Below, one piece after another: positions 34,387 through 43,320 of a stretch of 64,000 nucleotides of DNA. This DNA comes from UBA1258 sp963643225 (GTDB lineage: Bacteria > Bacillota > Clostridia > Lachnospirales > Lachnospiraceae), in NCBI GenBank assembly GCA_963643225.1, contig CAVIIX010000011.1, positions 15,905 through 79,904 of the forward strand, given 5' to 3'. Position 1 is the stretch's first letter. The number at the start of each line of letters is the position of its first letter. The notes under the pieces are model-generated. The model was not told where the DNA came from. It saw only the letters and a program-made list of their open reading frames with translations, and did no database searches. A program made the translations under genes and the position numbers.

Positions 34387-36225
34387 ATGTGTGGAATAGT
34401 TGGATATTGCGGAAGCAAGCAGGCGGCTCCCATTTTGCTTGAGGGCTTGTCTAAGCTTGAGTATAGAGGTTATGATTCAGCAGGTCTTGCTGTAAGAAAC
34501 GGGGATCTGTCGATAGAGGTTGTAAAGGCGAAGGGTCGTCTTTCAGCTCTTAAGAGTAAGACAAATGACGGAGACTCCCTGAAAGGGACATGCGGAATCG
34601 GTCACACCAGATGGGCGACGCACGGCGAGCCGAGTGAGAATAATGCTCATCCACATGTCAGTGACGATTATAATGTCGTAGCCGTTCACAATGGCATTAT
34701 AGAGAACTATACCGAGATAAAGGAAAAACTTTTAAAGAAAGGCTATTTTTTCTATTCAGATACAGACACCGAAGCTATCGTAAAGCTTATAGACTATTAT
34801 TATAAAAAGTACAATATCGGTCCCGTAGACGCTCTTGCAAAGACGATGGTCAGAGTAAGAGGGTCCTATGCGCTTGCCGTAATGTTTAAGGAATACCCGG
34901 GAGAAATATGGGTAGCAAGAAAAGACAGCCCCCTTATAATCGGAAAAGGGAAGGGCGAATCCTTCGTAGCAAGCGATGTCCCAGCAATTTTAAAGCATAC
35001 AAATCAGGTTTACTATATCGGAAATCTTGAAATGGCCTGCCTTGAAAATGAAAGGGTTACTTTTTACAATCTTGACGGTGAGGTTATTTCAAAGGAACTT
35101 ACAGAGATAAAATGGGATGCCGAAGCTGCAGAAAAGGGCGGTTTCGAGCATTTCATGATGAAGGAAATCCATGAGCAGCCAAAGGCCGTAAAGGATACGC
35201 TTGGTGCATATATTCATGATAACAGTATTGATTTTAGCGTAGCAGGACTTGACTTTGACAAGCTATGTGCTGCAGATAGAATTGTTATTTCTGCCTGCGG
35301 CTCTGCGTATCATGTCGGAATGGTAGCACAGTATGTCATTGAGAAGCTTGCAGGAATTCCCGTAAGAGTGGAGCTTGCATCTGAATTCAGATACAGAAAT
35401 CCAATATTAAACGAGGATGACCTGGTAGTTGCAATCAGCCAATCTGGTGAAACTGCAGATACACTAGCAGCTATCAGAGAGGCAAAGGGACATGGATGCT
35501 TTACCCTCGGAATTGTAAATGTTGTCGGTTCGTCAATTGCAAGGGAGTCAGACGGTGTTATTTATACAATGGCAGGCCCTGAAATAGCGGTTGCTACCAC
35601 CAAAGCTTACAGCGCACAGCTGATAGTTATTTATCTGCTTGCTCTTGAACTTGGCTTTAAGAAAGGAATGCTTGATAAAGAAGAGTACGTACGTCTTATA
35701 AACGAGTTAAATGCTCTACCTCAGAAAATGGAAAGAGTTCTAGAAGACAAGGAACGCATACAGTGGTTTACGTCGAAATTTTCAAATGTAAAAGATGCTT
35801 TCTTTATCGGCCGAGGCATCGACTATGCTATTTCGATGGAAGGTTCACTTAAGATGAAGGAAATCAGTTACGTTCATTCGGAGGCTTATGCGGCAGGCGA
35901 GCTTAAGCACGGAACGATTTCGCTGATTGAAGACGGTACTTTGGTAATAGGAATTCTTACGCAGAGCAATCTTTATGAGAAGACGCGTTCAAATCTTGTG
36001 GAGGTCAAGAGCCGCGGCGGGTACTTAATGGGTATCACCAACGCAGGCAATTACTCAATTGAAGATTTGGTTGATTTCACTATTTATATTCCAAAAACAG
36101 AGGATATTTTTGCAGAAAGTCTGGCTATTATTCCTCTTCAGCTTATGGGATACTATATGTCGGTAGCCAAGGGCCTTGATGTAGACAAACCCCGCAACCT
36201 CGCAAAGAGTGTTACGGTTGAGTAG
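34387..36225 (+). CDS. glmS: Glutamine-fructose-6-phosphate aminotransferase
   Basis: 612-residue enzyme making glucosamine-6-phosphate from fructose-6-phosphate and glutamine, the entry to amino-sugar and peptidoglycan synthesis. The N-terminal class II amidotransferase domain starts MCGIVGYCG with the nucleophile Cys2. Two SIS domains follow (SACGSAYHVGMVA, AISQSGETADT, GPEIAVATTKAYSAQ). The C-terminus is KPRNLAKSVTVE. The length is normal. No glmS ribozyme is recognised in the 300 bases upstream, which instead hold the dapL remnant. A second fragment of the glmS 3' end exists at 52,656-52,791. Confidence 0.95.
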   Translation: MCGIVGYCGSKQAAPILLEGLSKLEYRGYDSAGLAVRNGDLSIEVVKAKGRLSALKSKTNDGDSLKGTCGIGHTRWATHGEPSENNAHPHVSDDYNVVAVHNGIIENYTEIKEKLLKKGYFFYSDTDTEAIVKLIDYYYKKYNIGPVDALAKTMVRVRGSYALAVMFKEYPGEIWVARKDSPLIIGKGKGESFVASDVPAILKHTNQVYYIGNLEMACLENERVTFYNLDGEVISKELTEIKWDAEAAEKGGFEHFMMKEIHEQPKAVKDTLGAYIHDNSIDFSVAGLDFDKLCAADRIVISACGSAYHVGMVAQYVIEKLAGIPVRVELASEFRYRNPILNEDDLVVAISQSGETADTLAAIREAKGHGCFTLGIVNVVGSSIARESDGVIYTMAGPEIAVATTKAYSAQLIVIYLLALELGFKKGMLDKEEYVRLINELNALPQKMERVLEDKERIQWFTSKFSNVKDAFFIGRGIDYAISMEGSLKMKEISYVHSEAYAAGELKHGTISLIEDGTLVIGILTQSNLYEKTRSNLVEVKSRGGYLMGITNAGNYSIEDLVDFTIYIPKTEDIFAESLAIIPLQLMGYYMSVAKGLDVDKPRNLAKSVTVE

Positions 36226-36259
36226 GAGATATCAAAAGAGTTAAAGTTACAGTCTGCCT

Positions 36260-36317
36260 AACAATGATCCGTCTAGGAAGAAATGATATTATTTACAGAA
36301 AAAGTAAGCTTTTATAA
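36260..36317 (+). pseudogene. Fragment of purA 3' end
   Basis: Near-identical to the last ~55 bp of purA (54,035-54,095): GGAAGAAATGATATTATTTACAG and AAAAAGTAAGCTTTTATAA. Just before it, GTTAAAG at 36,239 resembles the purA start (ATGGTTAAAG), so most of the gene was deleted internally. It runs directly into repeat copy 3, as purA runs into copy 5. Confidence 0.85.
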
Positions 36318-36453
36318 AAGCTATAGAACACCCACTGCCTTTAGGCAGTGGGTGTTCCCCTACGAGGTGCCAGGTTACAAGATAGGTACCTTTTAAGGCA
36401 CGTAGTGCCGCTTTTAGTAAGCCGTAGCGAAAAAGATTGCGAATATCATTGAC
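36312..36453 (+). repeat. ~142-bp structured repeat, copy 3
   Basis: Begins TTATAAAAGCTATAG and ends ATATCATTGAC. Hairpin arms CCCACTGCC and GGCAGTGGG are perfect. It follows the purA fragment and ends exactly where an unidentified 58-codon open fragment begins. Confidence 0.9.
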
Positions 36454-36630
36454 TGTGGCTTTAACATCCATCATATATTGCCGAAAGCAATGGGCAGAAC
36501 CGATGCAATTACCAATCTGCTTTGCACAAATACAGCTACGAATGAAGAGGCAGGAGACAGAATTACATTCTGGATTTATGGCTGTCTTTATCAGGTACAG
36601 AAAACAGAAGAAGGACACGATATTTTTTAG
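36454..36630 (+). pseudogene. Unidentified C-terminal gene fragment after repeat copy 3
   Basis: A frame without start codon runs from the end of repeat copy 3 to a TAG at 36,628 (begins CGFNIHHILPKAMGRTD, ends KTEEGHDIF). The composition looks coding, and it begins precisely at the repeat boundary as the glmS fragment does after copy 4. I read it as the tail of a gene cut by rearrangement; the family is not recognised. Confidence 0.4.
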
Positions 36631-36685
36631 TTGAATTAACGTAGGTATTATAATGCAAATTATCCAGTGTAAAGAGGAAAACCAA

Positions 36686-37795
36686 ATGGAAGAAAAGCTT
36701 AAAAAGAAAATAATTTTTGAAGACGGTCTGGAAGTAACAGGTTACTCATTCGGTTCCAAGGCAAATAAAATGGTGGAAATCGTATTGAATACCTCGATGG
36801 TTGGATATCAGGAAATTGTGTCCGACCTTTCCTATACCGACCAGGCGGTTGTAATGACATATCCCTTAATAGGCAATTACGGAATGTGCGATGATGATTA
36901 TGAGTCAGAGAATCCTTCAATTTCCGGACTTGTGGTGGGTGAGTACTCAGGCGAACCTTCAAACTTCAGATGTACCAAGACTCTTTCTAAAGTAATGGAG
37001 CAGTTTAATATAGTCGGAGTCGAGGGCGTTGATACCAGAAGGCTTGCGCGACACATAAGAGATTTCGGAAGCTGCAAGGCTTACATCGTCGATGAAACGG
37101 TGGATTCTGGGAAAGCCCTTGAAGAGCTGAAGGCTTGGAACCCGCCTAGAGACCAGGTAAAGAGAGTCACGGTTAAGGAATCCTATACCATGGAGGCAAA
37201 GGGCGACCGGAAAGCCAAGGTTGTGGCAATTGACTGCGGCATGAAGCAAAATATCGTGCGTGAGCTTACAAGGCATGGGTGCGAGGTTACGGTTGTGCCT
37301 TTTGACACGAATGCTTCTGAAATCTTAAAGCTTAATCCAGACGGAGTGTTTATTTCAAACGGCCCAGGAGATCCGGAGGACTGCTTTGAAACCATAAATA
37401 CTATTAAAGAGCTGATCGGCAGGGTTCCGATTTTTGGAATCTGTTTAGGACATCAGATTATTTCGCTTGCTTACGGAGCAAAGACTTACAAGCTTAAGTT
37501 CGGTCACCGCGGAGGAAATCACCCGGTTAAGAATCTTAAAACCGGAAAGCTTGAGATTACCTCACAGAACCATTCGTATGCCGTTTTGGAGGATACTCTT
37601 GACGGTACTGGACTTATGGTTACGCATGTAAATTTACTTGACAATACCATAGAAGGGGTTGAGTGCAAAAAGGACCGTGTATTCTCGGTTCAGTACCATC
37701 CGGAAAGCGCACCGGGGCCTGAAGACTCAAACTACCTGTTTGACGAATTTTTAAAGAATATTAACGAATCAAAGGAGGAAAAAGAAAATGCCTAA
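36686..37795 (+). CDS. carA: Carbamoyl-phosphate synthase small subunit
   Basis: 369-residue glutaminase subunit supplying ammonia to CarB. The N-terminal domain begins IIFEDGLEVTGYSFGS and contains NTSMVGYQEIVSDLSYTDQ. The class I amidotransferase domain has the nucleophile in GICLGHQI, and QYHPESAPGPEDS carries the His/Glu. The start at 36,686 is preceded by AGAGGA at seven bases; an ATG 11 codons earlier lacks a good site. The last eight bases overlap carB. Confidence 0.94.
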   Translation: MEEKLKKKIIFEDGLEVTGYSFGSKANKMVEIVLNTSMVGYQEIVSDLSYTDQAVVMTYPLIGNYGMCDDDYESENPSISGLVVGEYSGEPSNFRCTKTLSKVMEQFNIVGVEGVDTRRLARHIRDFGSCKAYIVDETVDSGKALEELKAWNPPRDQVKRVTVKESYTMEAKGDRKAKVVAIDCGMKQNIVRELTRHGCEVTVVPFDTNASEILKLNPDGVFISNGPGDPEDCFETINTIKELIGRVPIFGICLGHQIISLAYGAKTYKLKFGHRGGNHPVKNLKTGKLEITSQNHSYAVLEDTLDGTGLMVTHVNLLDNTIEGVECKKDRVFSVQYHPESAPGPEDSNYLFDEFLKNINESKEEKENA

Positions 37796-40700
37796 GCGCA
37801 CAGACATAAATAAAATCCTTGTAATTGGTTCGGGCCCCATAGTAATCGGCCAGGCAGCCGAGTTTGACTATGCGGGAACACAGGCCTGCCTTGCCCTGAG
37901 AGAGGAAGGCTATGAGGTCGTACTTTGCAACTCAAATCCCGCTACGATCATGACGGATCATGTAATTGCGGACAAGATATACATGGAGCCTCTTAACCTT
38001 GAATTCATGGCAAAGATAATACGTATGGAACGTCCAGATGCAATTTTACCCGGAATCGGCGGACAGACGGGACTTAATCTTGCCATGCAGCTTGCAAGAA
38101 AAGGCGTTTTGAAGGAGTGCGGAGTAGAACTTTTGGGTACAAAGATAGACAGTATCGAAAAGGCCGAGGACAGAGAATTGTTTAAGGAACTTTGCATTTC
38201 AATCGGCGAACCTATTCTTCCTTCGGAAATTGCGGAAAGCATGGAAGAGGGACTTAAGGCAGCAAATGATATAGGCTATCCTTTGGTACTTCGTCCCGCA
38301 TTTACACTCGGAGGGACCGGTGGAGGCTTCGTTGAAAATGAAGAAGAATTCAGAGAAGTAATGAAAAATGCCATTTCTTTATCACCGGTTCACCAGGTAT
38401 TGGTTGAAAAGAGTGTAAAGGGTTATAAAGAAATAGAGTATGAAGTAATGCGCGATGCAAATGATACCGCCATTACCATCTGTAACATGGAAAATATCGA
38501 TCCAGTCGGAATTCACACAGGAGACTCAATAGTTGTTTGCCCTTCGCAGACACTTACCAATAAAGAGTACCATATGCTCAGAAATTCGGCGCTTAAGATA
38601 ATAAGAGCCCTGGAAATTGAGGGCGGCTGCAACGTTCAGTTTGCATTAGACCCAAAGTCGTTTCAGTACTACCTTATTGAGGTTAATCCGAGAGTTTCCC
38701 GTTCTTCGGCTCTTGCATCGAAGGCAAGCGGCTACCCGATAGCAAGGGTTTCTGCAAAGATTTCAGTTGGCATGAGACTTGAGGAAATCATGCTTGCTAA
38801 CACACCGGCTTCCTTTGAGCCTTCGCTTGACTATGTCGTTTCAAAGATGCCGAGATTTCCTTTTGACAAGTTCAATGACGCAAACAATTCGCTTGGAACT
38901 CAGATGAAGGCAACGGGTGAAGTAATGAGCGTAGGGCGTACACTTGAGGAAAGCCTTTTAAAGGCAATCAGAAGCCTTGAAATCGGCGTATTTCATCTGC
39001 ATCACAATAAATTTGACAATGCGGAAACAGAAGAATTAAAGCAGTACATCAGAATCGGCACGGACGATAGGATTTACGCTGTTGCAGAGCTTTTAAGAAG
39101 GGGTATTTCGGAAGACGAGATTGCCGCACTTTCTACGATAGATGTGTTCTTTATCCGCAAATTCAGAAACATCGTGAACATGGAAGAGCTGCTTAAGGAA
39201 AATATCGGAGACCTTGAAATCCTTAAAAAGGCAAAGAAGTTTGGCTTTTCCGACAGGGAAGTAGCCGTTCTTTGGAATATGGACGCGCACGAAATCTTTG
39301 ACATCAGAAAGAAAAACGATGTTTACCCGATATACAAGATGATTGATACCTGTGCATCGGAGTTTAAGTCGTATGTTCCGTATTTCTATTCGACTTATGC
39401 CGATGAAAATGAATCGATTATATCTGACAGAAAGAAGATAATCGTGCTCGGTTCGGGGCCGATTCGTATCGGTCAGGGTGTCGAATTTGACTATTCGACG
39501 GTGCACGCCGTAAAGACCATAAAGGAGCTTGGCTACGAAGCAATCATTATAAATAACAATCCGGAAACCGTTTCGACAGATTATACGACTTCGGATAAGC
39601 TTTATTTTGAGCCTCTGTGTGTAGAGGATGTTGTCAATATCGTCGAGCTTGAAAGACCTGAAGGTGTGATCGCAATTTTGGGTGGTCAGACTGCGATTAA
39701 TTTAGCAGAGCCTTTACTTGAGTACGGCGTAAGGATAATCGGTACAGACTGCGAGGCAATAGAGAGGGCGGAGAACAGGGATGCCTTTGAAAAGGTATTG
39801 TCAAGCCTTAACATCCCTCAGCCAAAGGGTGTTGCTGTTACAAACATCGAAGACGGCGTAAAGGCTGCGGAGGAAATAGGCTATCCTGTTTTGGTGCGTC
39901 CAAGCTTCGTACTCGGAGGTCGTGCAATGCAGATTGTGTCAAAAGAAAAAGACATGCGTCATTATCTGAAGACTGCAGTTGAGGTTGATGAGGACAAGCC
40001 TGTTTTGGTAGATAAATACATTCGCGGTAAGGAAGTAGAGGTTGATGCAATCTGTGACGGCGTGGATGTATTTGTGCCCGGTATCATGGAGCTTGTAGAA
40101 AGAACGGGAGTGCATTCGGGAGACTCAGTATCGGTTTACCCTCCGTTCTCAATTTCGAATAAAGTAAAAGGCACCATCCTTTCTTACACAAAGAAGCTTG
40201 GTCTTGGCATAGGTATAGTGGGGCTTTTCAATATACAGTTTATCGTTGATAAATATGACGATGTTTATATCATCGAGGTTAATCCCAGATCCTCAAGAAC
40301 TGTACCCTTCCTTTCAAAGGCAACGGGCTACTCGATTGCGGACATTGCGACGAAGTGTATACTTGGAATTAGTCTAAAGGAACAGGGGATTTTCGGGCTT
40401 TACCCTGAAGAAAGCAAGCGCTGGTGCGTTAAGGCTCCTGCTTTTTCTTTCTCAAAGCTTAAGGGGATGGACTCTTACCTTGCACCTGAGATGAAGTCGA
40501 CAGGTGAAGCAATCGGATACGACGAAAAGCTTCACAGAGCAATGTACAAGGCTTTGACCGCATCAGGAATAAGGCTTATCAACTACGGAACCGTAATAGT
40601 TTCCCTTGCCGATGAAGATAAGATTGAGGCGATGCCTTTGATCAAGCGCTTCTATGATATGGGCTTTAACATCGAGGCAACCTCGCTTACAGCAAAATAT

Positions 40701-40964
40701 CTGCATGACTACGGCATTAAGGCAAGAGTCAAGAAGAAAATGAGTGAAGGAAGCGAAGAAATTCTCGATGCGATCAAGTCGGGAAGCGTAGCTTACGTGA
40801 TTAACACAAGAGCAATTCTTTCCGGAGTGCATTACGGTGACGGAACCGCTATCAGAAGATGCGCAACGGAAAACAACGTAACGCTCTTTACCTCACTTGA
40901 TACCGTAAGGGTGCTTTTGGATGTACTTGAAGAGCAGACGATAAAGGTATCGACAATTTTTTAA
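37788..40964 (+). CDS. carB: Carbamoyl-phosphate synthase large subunit
   Basis: 1058-residue enzyme forming carbamoyl phosphate for pyrimidine and arginine synthesis. It has two homologous ATP-grasp halves, each starting with a KILVIGSGPIVIGQAAEFDYAGTQA-type block (residues ~9 and ~555), then an oligomerisation segment and a C-terminal MGS-like regulatory domain (TSLTAKYLHDYGIKARV) that binds effectors. The length matches the family. carA-carB is coupled by an eight-base overlap. A promoter/hairpin region follows at 40,998. Confidence 0.95.
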   Translation: MPKRTDINKILVIGSGPIVIGQAAEFDYAGTQACLALREEGYEVVLCNSNPATIMTDHVIADKIYMEPLNLEFMAKIIRMERPDAILPGIGGQTGLNLAMQLARKGVLKECGVELLGTKIDSIEKAEDRELFKELCISIGEPILPSEIAESMEEGLKAANDIGYPLVLRPAFTLGGTGGGFVENEEEFREVMKNAISLSPVHQVLVEKSVKGYKEIEYEVMRDANDTAITICNMENIDPVGIHTGDSIVVCPSQTLTNKEYHMLRNSALKIIRALEIEGGCNVQFALDPKSFQYYLIEVNPRVSRSSALASKASGYPIARVSAKISVGMRLEEIMLANTPASFEPSLDYVVSKMPRFPFDKFNDANNSLGTQMKATGEVMSVGRTLEESLLKAIRSLEIGVFHLHHNKFDNAETEELKQYIRIGTDDRIYAVAELLRRGISEDEIAALSTIDVFFIRKFRNIVNMEELLKENIGDLEILKKAKKFGFSDREVAVLWNMDAHEIFDIRKKNDVYPIYKMIDTCASEFKSYVPYFYSTYADENESIISDRKKIIVLGSGPIRIGQGVEFDYSTVHAVKTIKELGYEAIIINNNPETVSTDYTTSDKLYFEPLCVEDVVNIVELERPEGVIAILGGQTAINLAEPLLEYGVRIIGTDCEAIERAENRDAFEKVLSSLNIPQPKGVAVTNIEDGVKAAEEIGYPVLVRPSFVLGGRAMQIVSKEKDMRHYLKTAVEVDEDKPVLVDKYIRGKEVEVDAICDGVDVFVPGIMELVERTGVHSGDSVSVYPPFSISNKVKGTILSYTKKLGLGIGIVGLFNIQFIVDKYDDVYIIEVNPRSSRTVPFLSKATGYSIADIATKCILGISLKEQGIFGLYPEESKRWCVKAPAFSFSKLKGMDSYLAPEMKSTGEAIGYDEKLHRAMYKALTASGIRLINYGTVIVSLADEDKIEAMPLIKRFYDMGFNIEATSLTAKYLHDYGIKARVKKKMSEGSEEILDAIKSGSVAYVINTRAILSGVHYGDGTAIRRCATENNVTLFTSLDTVRVLLDVLEEQTIKVSTIF

Positions 40965-40997
40965 AAAAAAAATTTACTAAAAAAATCAAATTCTCTG

Positions 40998-41081
40998 TTG
41001 ACAACTTAAAAATATAGGTTTATAGTACGTCACATAAAAGCAAAGGCGCTTTGGATTGATTCCAAAGCGCTTTTTCTTTTT
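40998..41081 (+). promoter_or_regulatory. Promoter plus leader terminator before type III glutamine synthetase
   Basis: TTGACA (40998-41003), 17-base spacer, TATAGT (41021-41026). About 15 bases after the expected start lies GCGCTTTGGA (41046-41055) paired with TCCAAAGCGC (41061-41070) and then TTTTTCTTTTT, a strong intrinsic terminator. The ATG follows 71 bases later. Either transcription is attenuated here and released by a factor such as the ANTAR protein encoded at 49,887, or this is the carAB terminator overlapping an accidental promoter. Confidence 0.6.
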
Positions 41082-41151
41082 CAATAAATTCAGCCGCTAT
41101 GAAGGCAGGCGTAACCTTCAGGGGCTTCAAAACACAGAGAGGAGAAAGGCT

Positions 41152-43239
41152 ATGAACAAAGTACCGGAAATTTACGGAAGCTTAGTGTTCTCAGACAAGG
41201 TGATGAGAGACAAGCTGCCAAAGGATGTCTACAAGGCATTAAAGAAAACAATAGAAAACGGAAGTCACCTTGAACTCGATGTTGCGAATGCCGTTGCAAT
41301 TGCAATGAAGGAATGGGCCATAGAGAACGGAGCAACACATTTTACGCACTGGTTCCAGCCGATGACCGGAACGACAGCCGAAAAGCATGACAGCTTCATT
41401 AATCCCGTCGGAGACGGAACTGTTATCATGGAATTTTCGGGAAAGGAACTTATTAAGGGCGAACCCGATGCTTCGAGTTTTCCATCGGGCGGATTGAGGG
41501 CAACCTTCGAAGCAAGAGGCTATACAGCCTGGGATCCTTCTTCACCGGCATTTATCAAAGAGGGAACCTTGTGCATTCCGACTGCTTTTTGTTCCTACAG
41601 CGGAGAGGCACTGGACAAGAAGACTCCGTTGCTTAGATCAATGGAGGCTCTCAGTAAGGAAGCTGTAAAGATATTGCATCTTCTTGGAAAGGATGATGTC
41701 ACAAGCGTATCCACAACGGTAGGCCCAGAACAGGAATATTTCTTAATAGACAAAAAGGATTATGCAAAAAGAAAGGACCTTATTTTTACTGGTCGTACAC
41801 TTTTAGGGGCAATGCCTCCAAAAGGACAGGAGATGGACGATCATTATTTCGGATCGCTTCGTCCGAGAGTAGCGGCATATATGCACGAACTTGACGAAGA
41901 GCTTTGGAAACTCGGTATCCCTGCCAAGACAAAGCACAACGAAGTAGCTCCCGCACAGCATGAGCTCGCACCGGTATTTGATACGACAAACGTTGCGGTC
42001 GATCACAACCAGCTAATGATGGAGGTTATGAAGAAGGTAGCCAACAAGCATGGGTTTGTCTGCCTGCTTCATGAAAAGCCTTTTGCAGGAATCAACGGTT
42101 CCGGTAAACACAACAACTGGTCGATGAGCACCAATACAGGCGTTAACCTTTTGGAGCCTGGGAAGACTCCGAAAGAAAATACACAGTTCCTTGTATTTCT
42201 TGCAGCTGTCATAAAGGCGGTCGATGAGTATGCGGATTTACTAAGGCTCTCTGTTGCGAGCGCGGGAAACGATCACAGACTCGGAGCAAACGAGGCACCT
42301 CCGGCCATTATCTCAATCTTCTTGGGAGATGAGCTTACGGCGGTACTTGATTCGATTGAGAACGGTACCTTCTTTGAATCAAAGAAGGAGATGATGTCAA
42401 TCGGTGCATCTGTACTTCCTCATTTCATAAAAGATAATACGGACAGAAACCGTACTTCACCGTTTGCTTTTACCGGAAACAAATTTGAATTCAGATCTCT
42501 TGGCTCCTCCGCTTCGGTAGCGGGTCCAAATACTGTTCTGAATACCGCGGTTGCAAATGCACTTTGCGAATTTTCAAAGAAGCTTTCGGATGTTTCGAAG
42601 GAAGAAATGGAGGATGCGGTTACAAAGCTTGTCAGAGAAACAATCAAAGAGCACAAAAGAATTATCTTTAATGGAAACGGTTATACTGATGAGTGGGTTA
42701 AGGAAGCAAAAAAAAGAGGCTTATGCAACCTAAAGTCAACTCCCGAGGTTATTCCCAGACTTAAAGATAAAAAGAACATCGATCTCTTCAAAAGGTTCGG
42801 TGTGTACTCAGAGGTTGAGCTTGAATCAAGATATGAAATTCTTCTTGAAAACTATTCAAAGACAATTCATATCGAGGCTCTTACTCTTAAGGATATGCTT
42901 GAAAAGCAGTTCATGCCGGCTTTACTCAAGTATACGGATATTCTTACTTCTTCCGTTATTTCTAAGAAGACTCTCGGAGTAACTCTAAAGGCGGAAGAGA
43001 AGCAGTTAAAGAAGCTTTCCGGACTTTATGAGTCGTTATTTGAACTTACGGACGTATTGGCAGGCGATATATCCAAAGGCGAAGAAATCAAGGATCTGTT
43101 AGAACAGGCAAACTTTTACCATGATACTGTATTTGGCGATATGGGCAAGGTAAGGGCAGTTGCCGACGAAGCTGAACCCTTAATTCCCGAAGAGCTCATG
43201 CCATATCCTACATATGAACAGATGCTGTTCTATGTATAA
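41152..43239 (+). CDS. glnN: Glutamine synthetase type III
   Basis: 695-residue GSIII, which joins ammonia to glutamate with ATP. The ATG at 41,152 follows GAGGAGAAAG; the open frame extends upstream through the leader hairpin but has no homology there. Family blocks: HFTHWFQPMTGTTAEKHDSF, SSFPSGGLRATFEARGYTAWDPSSPAFI, TVGPEQEYFLID, HNEVAPAQHELAPVF and GINGSGKHNNWSM. The length and absence of type I flap sequences fit GSIII. It is probably the main ammonia-assimilating synthetase, since the other copy is altered. Confidence 0.93.
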   Translation: MNKVPEIYGSLVFSDKVMRDKLPKDVYKALKKTIENGSHLELDVANAVAIAMKEWAIENGATHFTHWFQPMTGTTAEKHDSFINPVGDGTVIMEFSGKELIKGEPDASSFPSGGLRATFEARGYTAWDPSSPAFIKEGTLCIPTAFCSYSGEALDKKTPLLRSMEALSKEAVKILHLLGKDDVTSVSTTVGPEQEYFLIDKKDYAKRKDLIFTGRTLLGAMPPKGQEMDDHYFGSLRPRVAAYMHELDEELWKLGIPAKTKHNEVAPAQHELAPVFDTTNVAVDHNQLMMEVMKKVANKHGFVCLLHEKPFAGINGSGKHNNWSMSTNTGVNLLEPGKTPKENTQFLVFLAAVIKAVDEYADLLRLSVASAGNDHRLGANEAPPAIISIFLGDELTAVLDSIENGTFFESKKEMMSIGASVLPHFIKDNTDRNRTSPFAFTGNKFEFRSLGSSASVAGPNTVLNTAVANALCEFSKKLSDVSKEEMEDAVTKLVRETIKEHKRIIFNGNGYTDEWVKEAKKRGLCNLKSTPEVIPRLKDKKNIDLFKRFGVYSEVELESRYEILLENYSKTIHIEALTLKDMLEKQFMPALLKYTDILTSSVISKKTLGVTLKAEEKQLKKLSGLYESLFELTDVLAGDISKGEEIKDLLEQANFYHDTVFGDMGKVRAVADEAEPLIPEELMPYPTYEQMLFYV

Positions 43240-43266
43240 AGAAAAAGAATAATTATCAAACGCAAG

Positions 43267-43298
43267 GGCGCGTCTATCAACAGGTAGACGTGCCTTTT
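43267..43298 (+). terminator. Hairpin between glnN and asnB
   Basis: GGCGCGTCTA pairs with TAGACGTGCC (one G-T pair) around an eight-base loop, followed by TTTT. It lies 20 bases before the asnB ribosome site (AGGAGGAA), so it may be a terminator or an attenuator. Confidence 0.6.
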
Positions 43299-43320
43299 AG
43301 CCTATAAAAGGAGGAAAATA

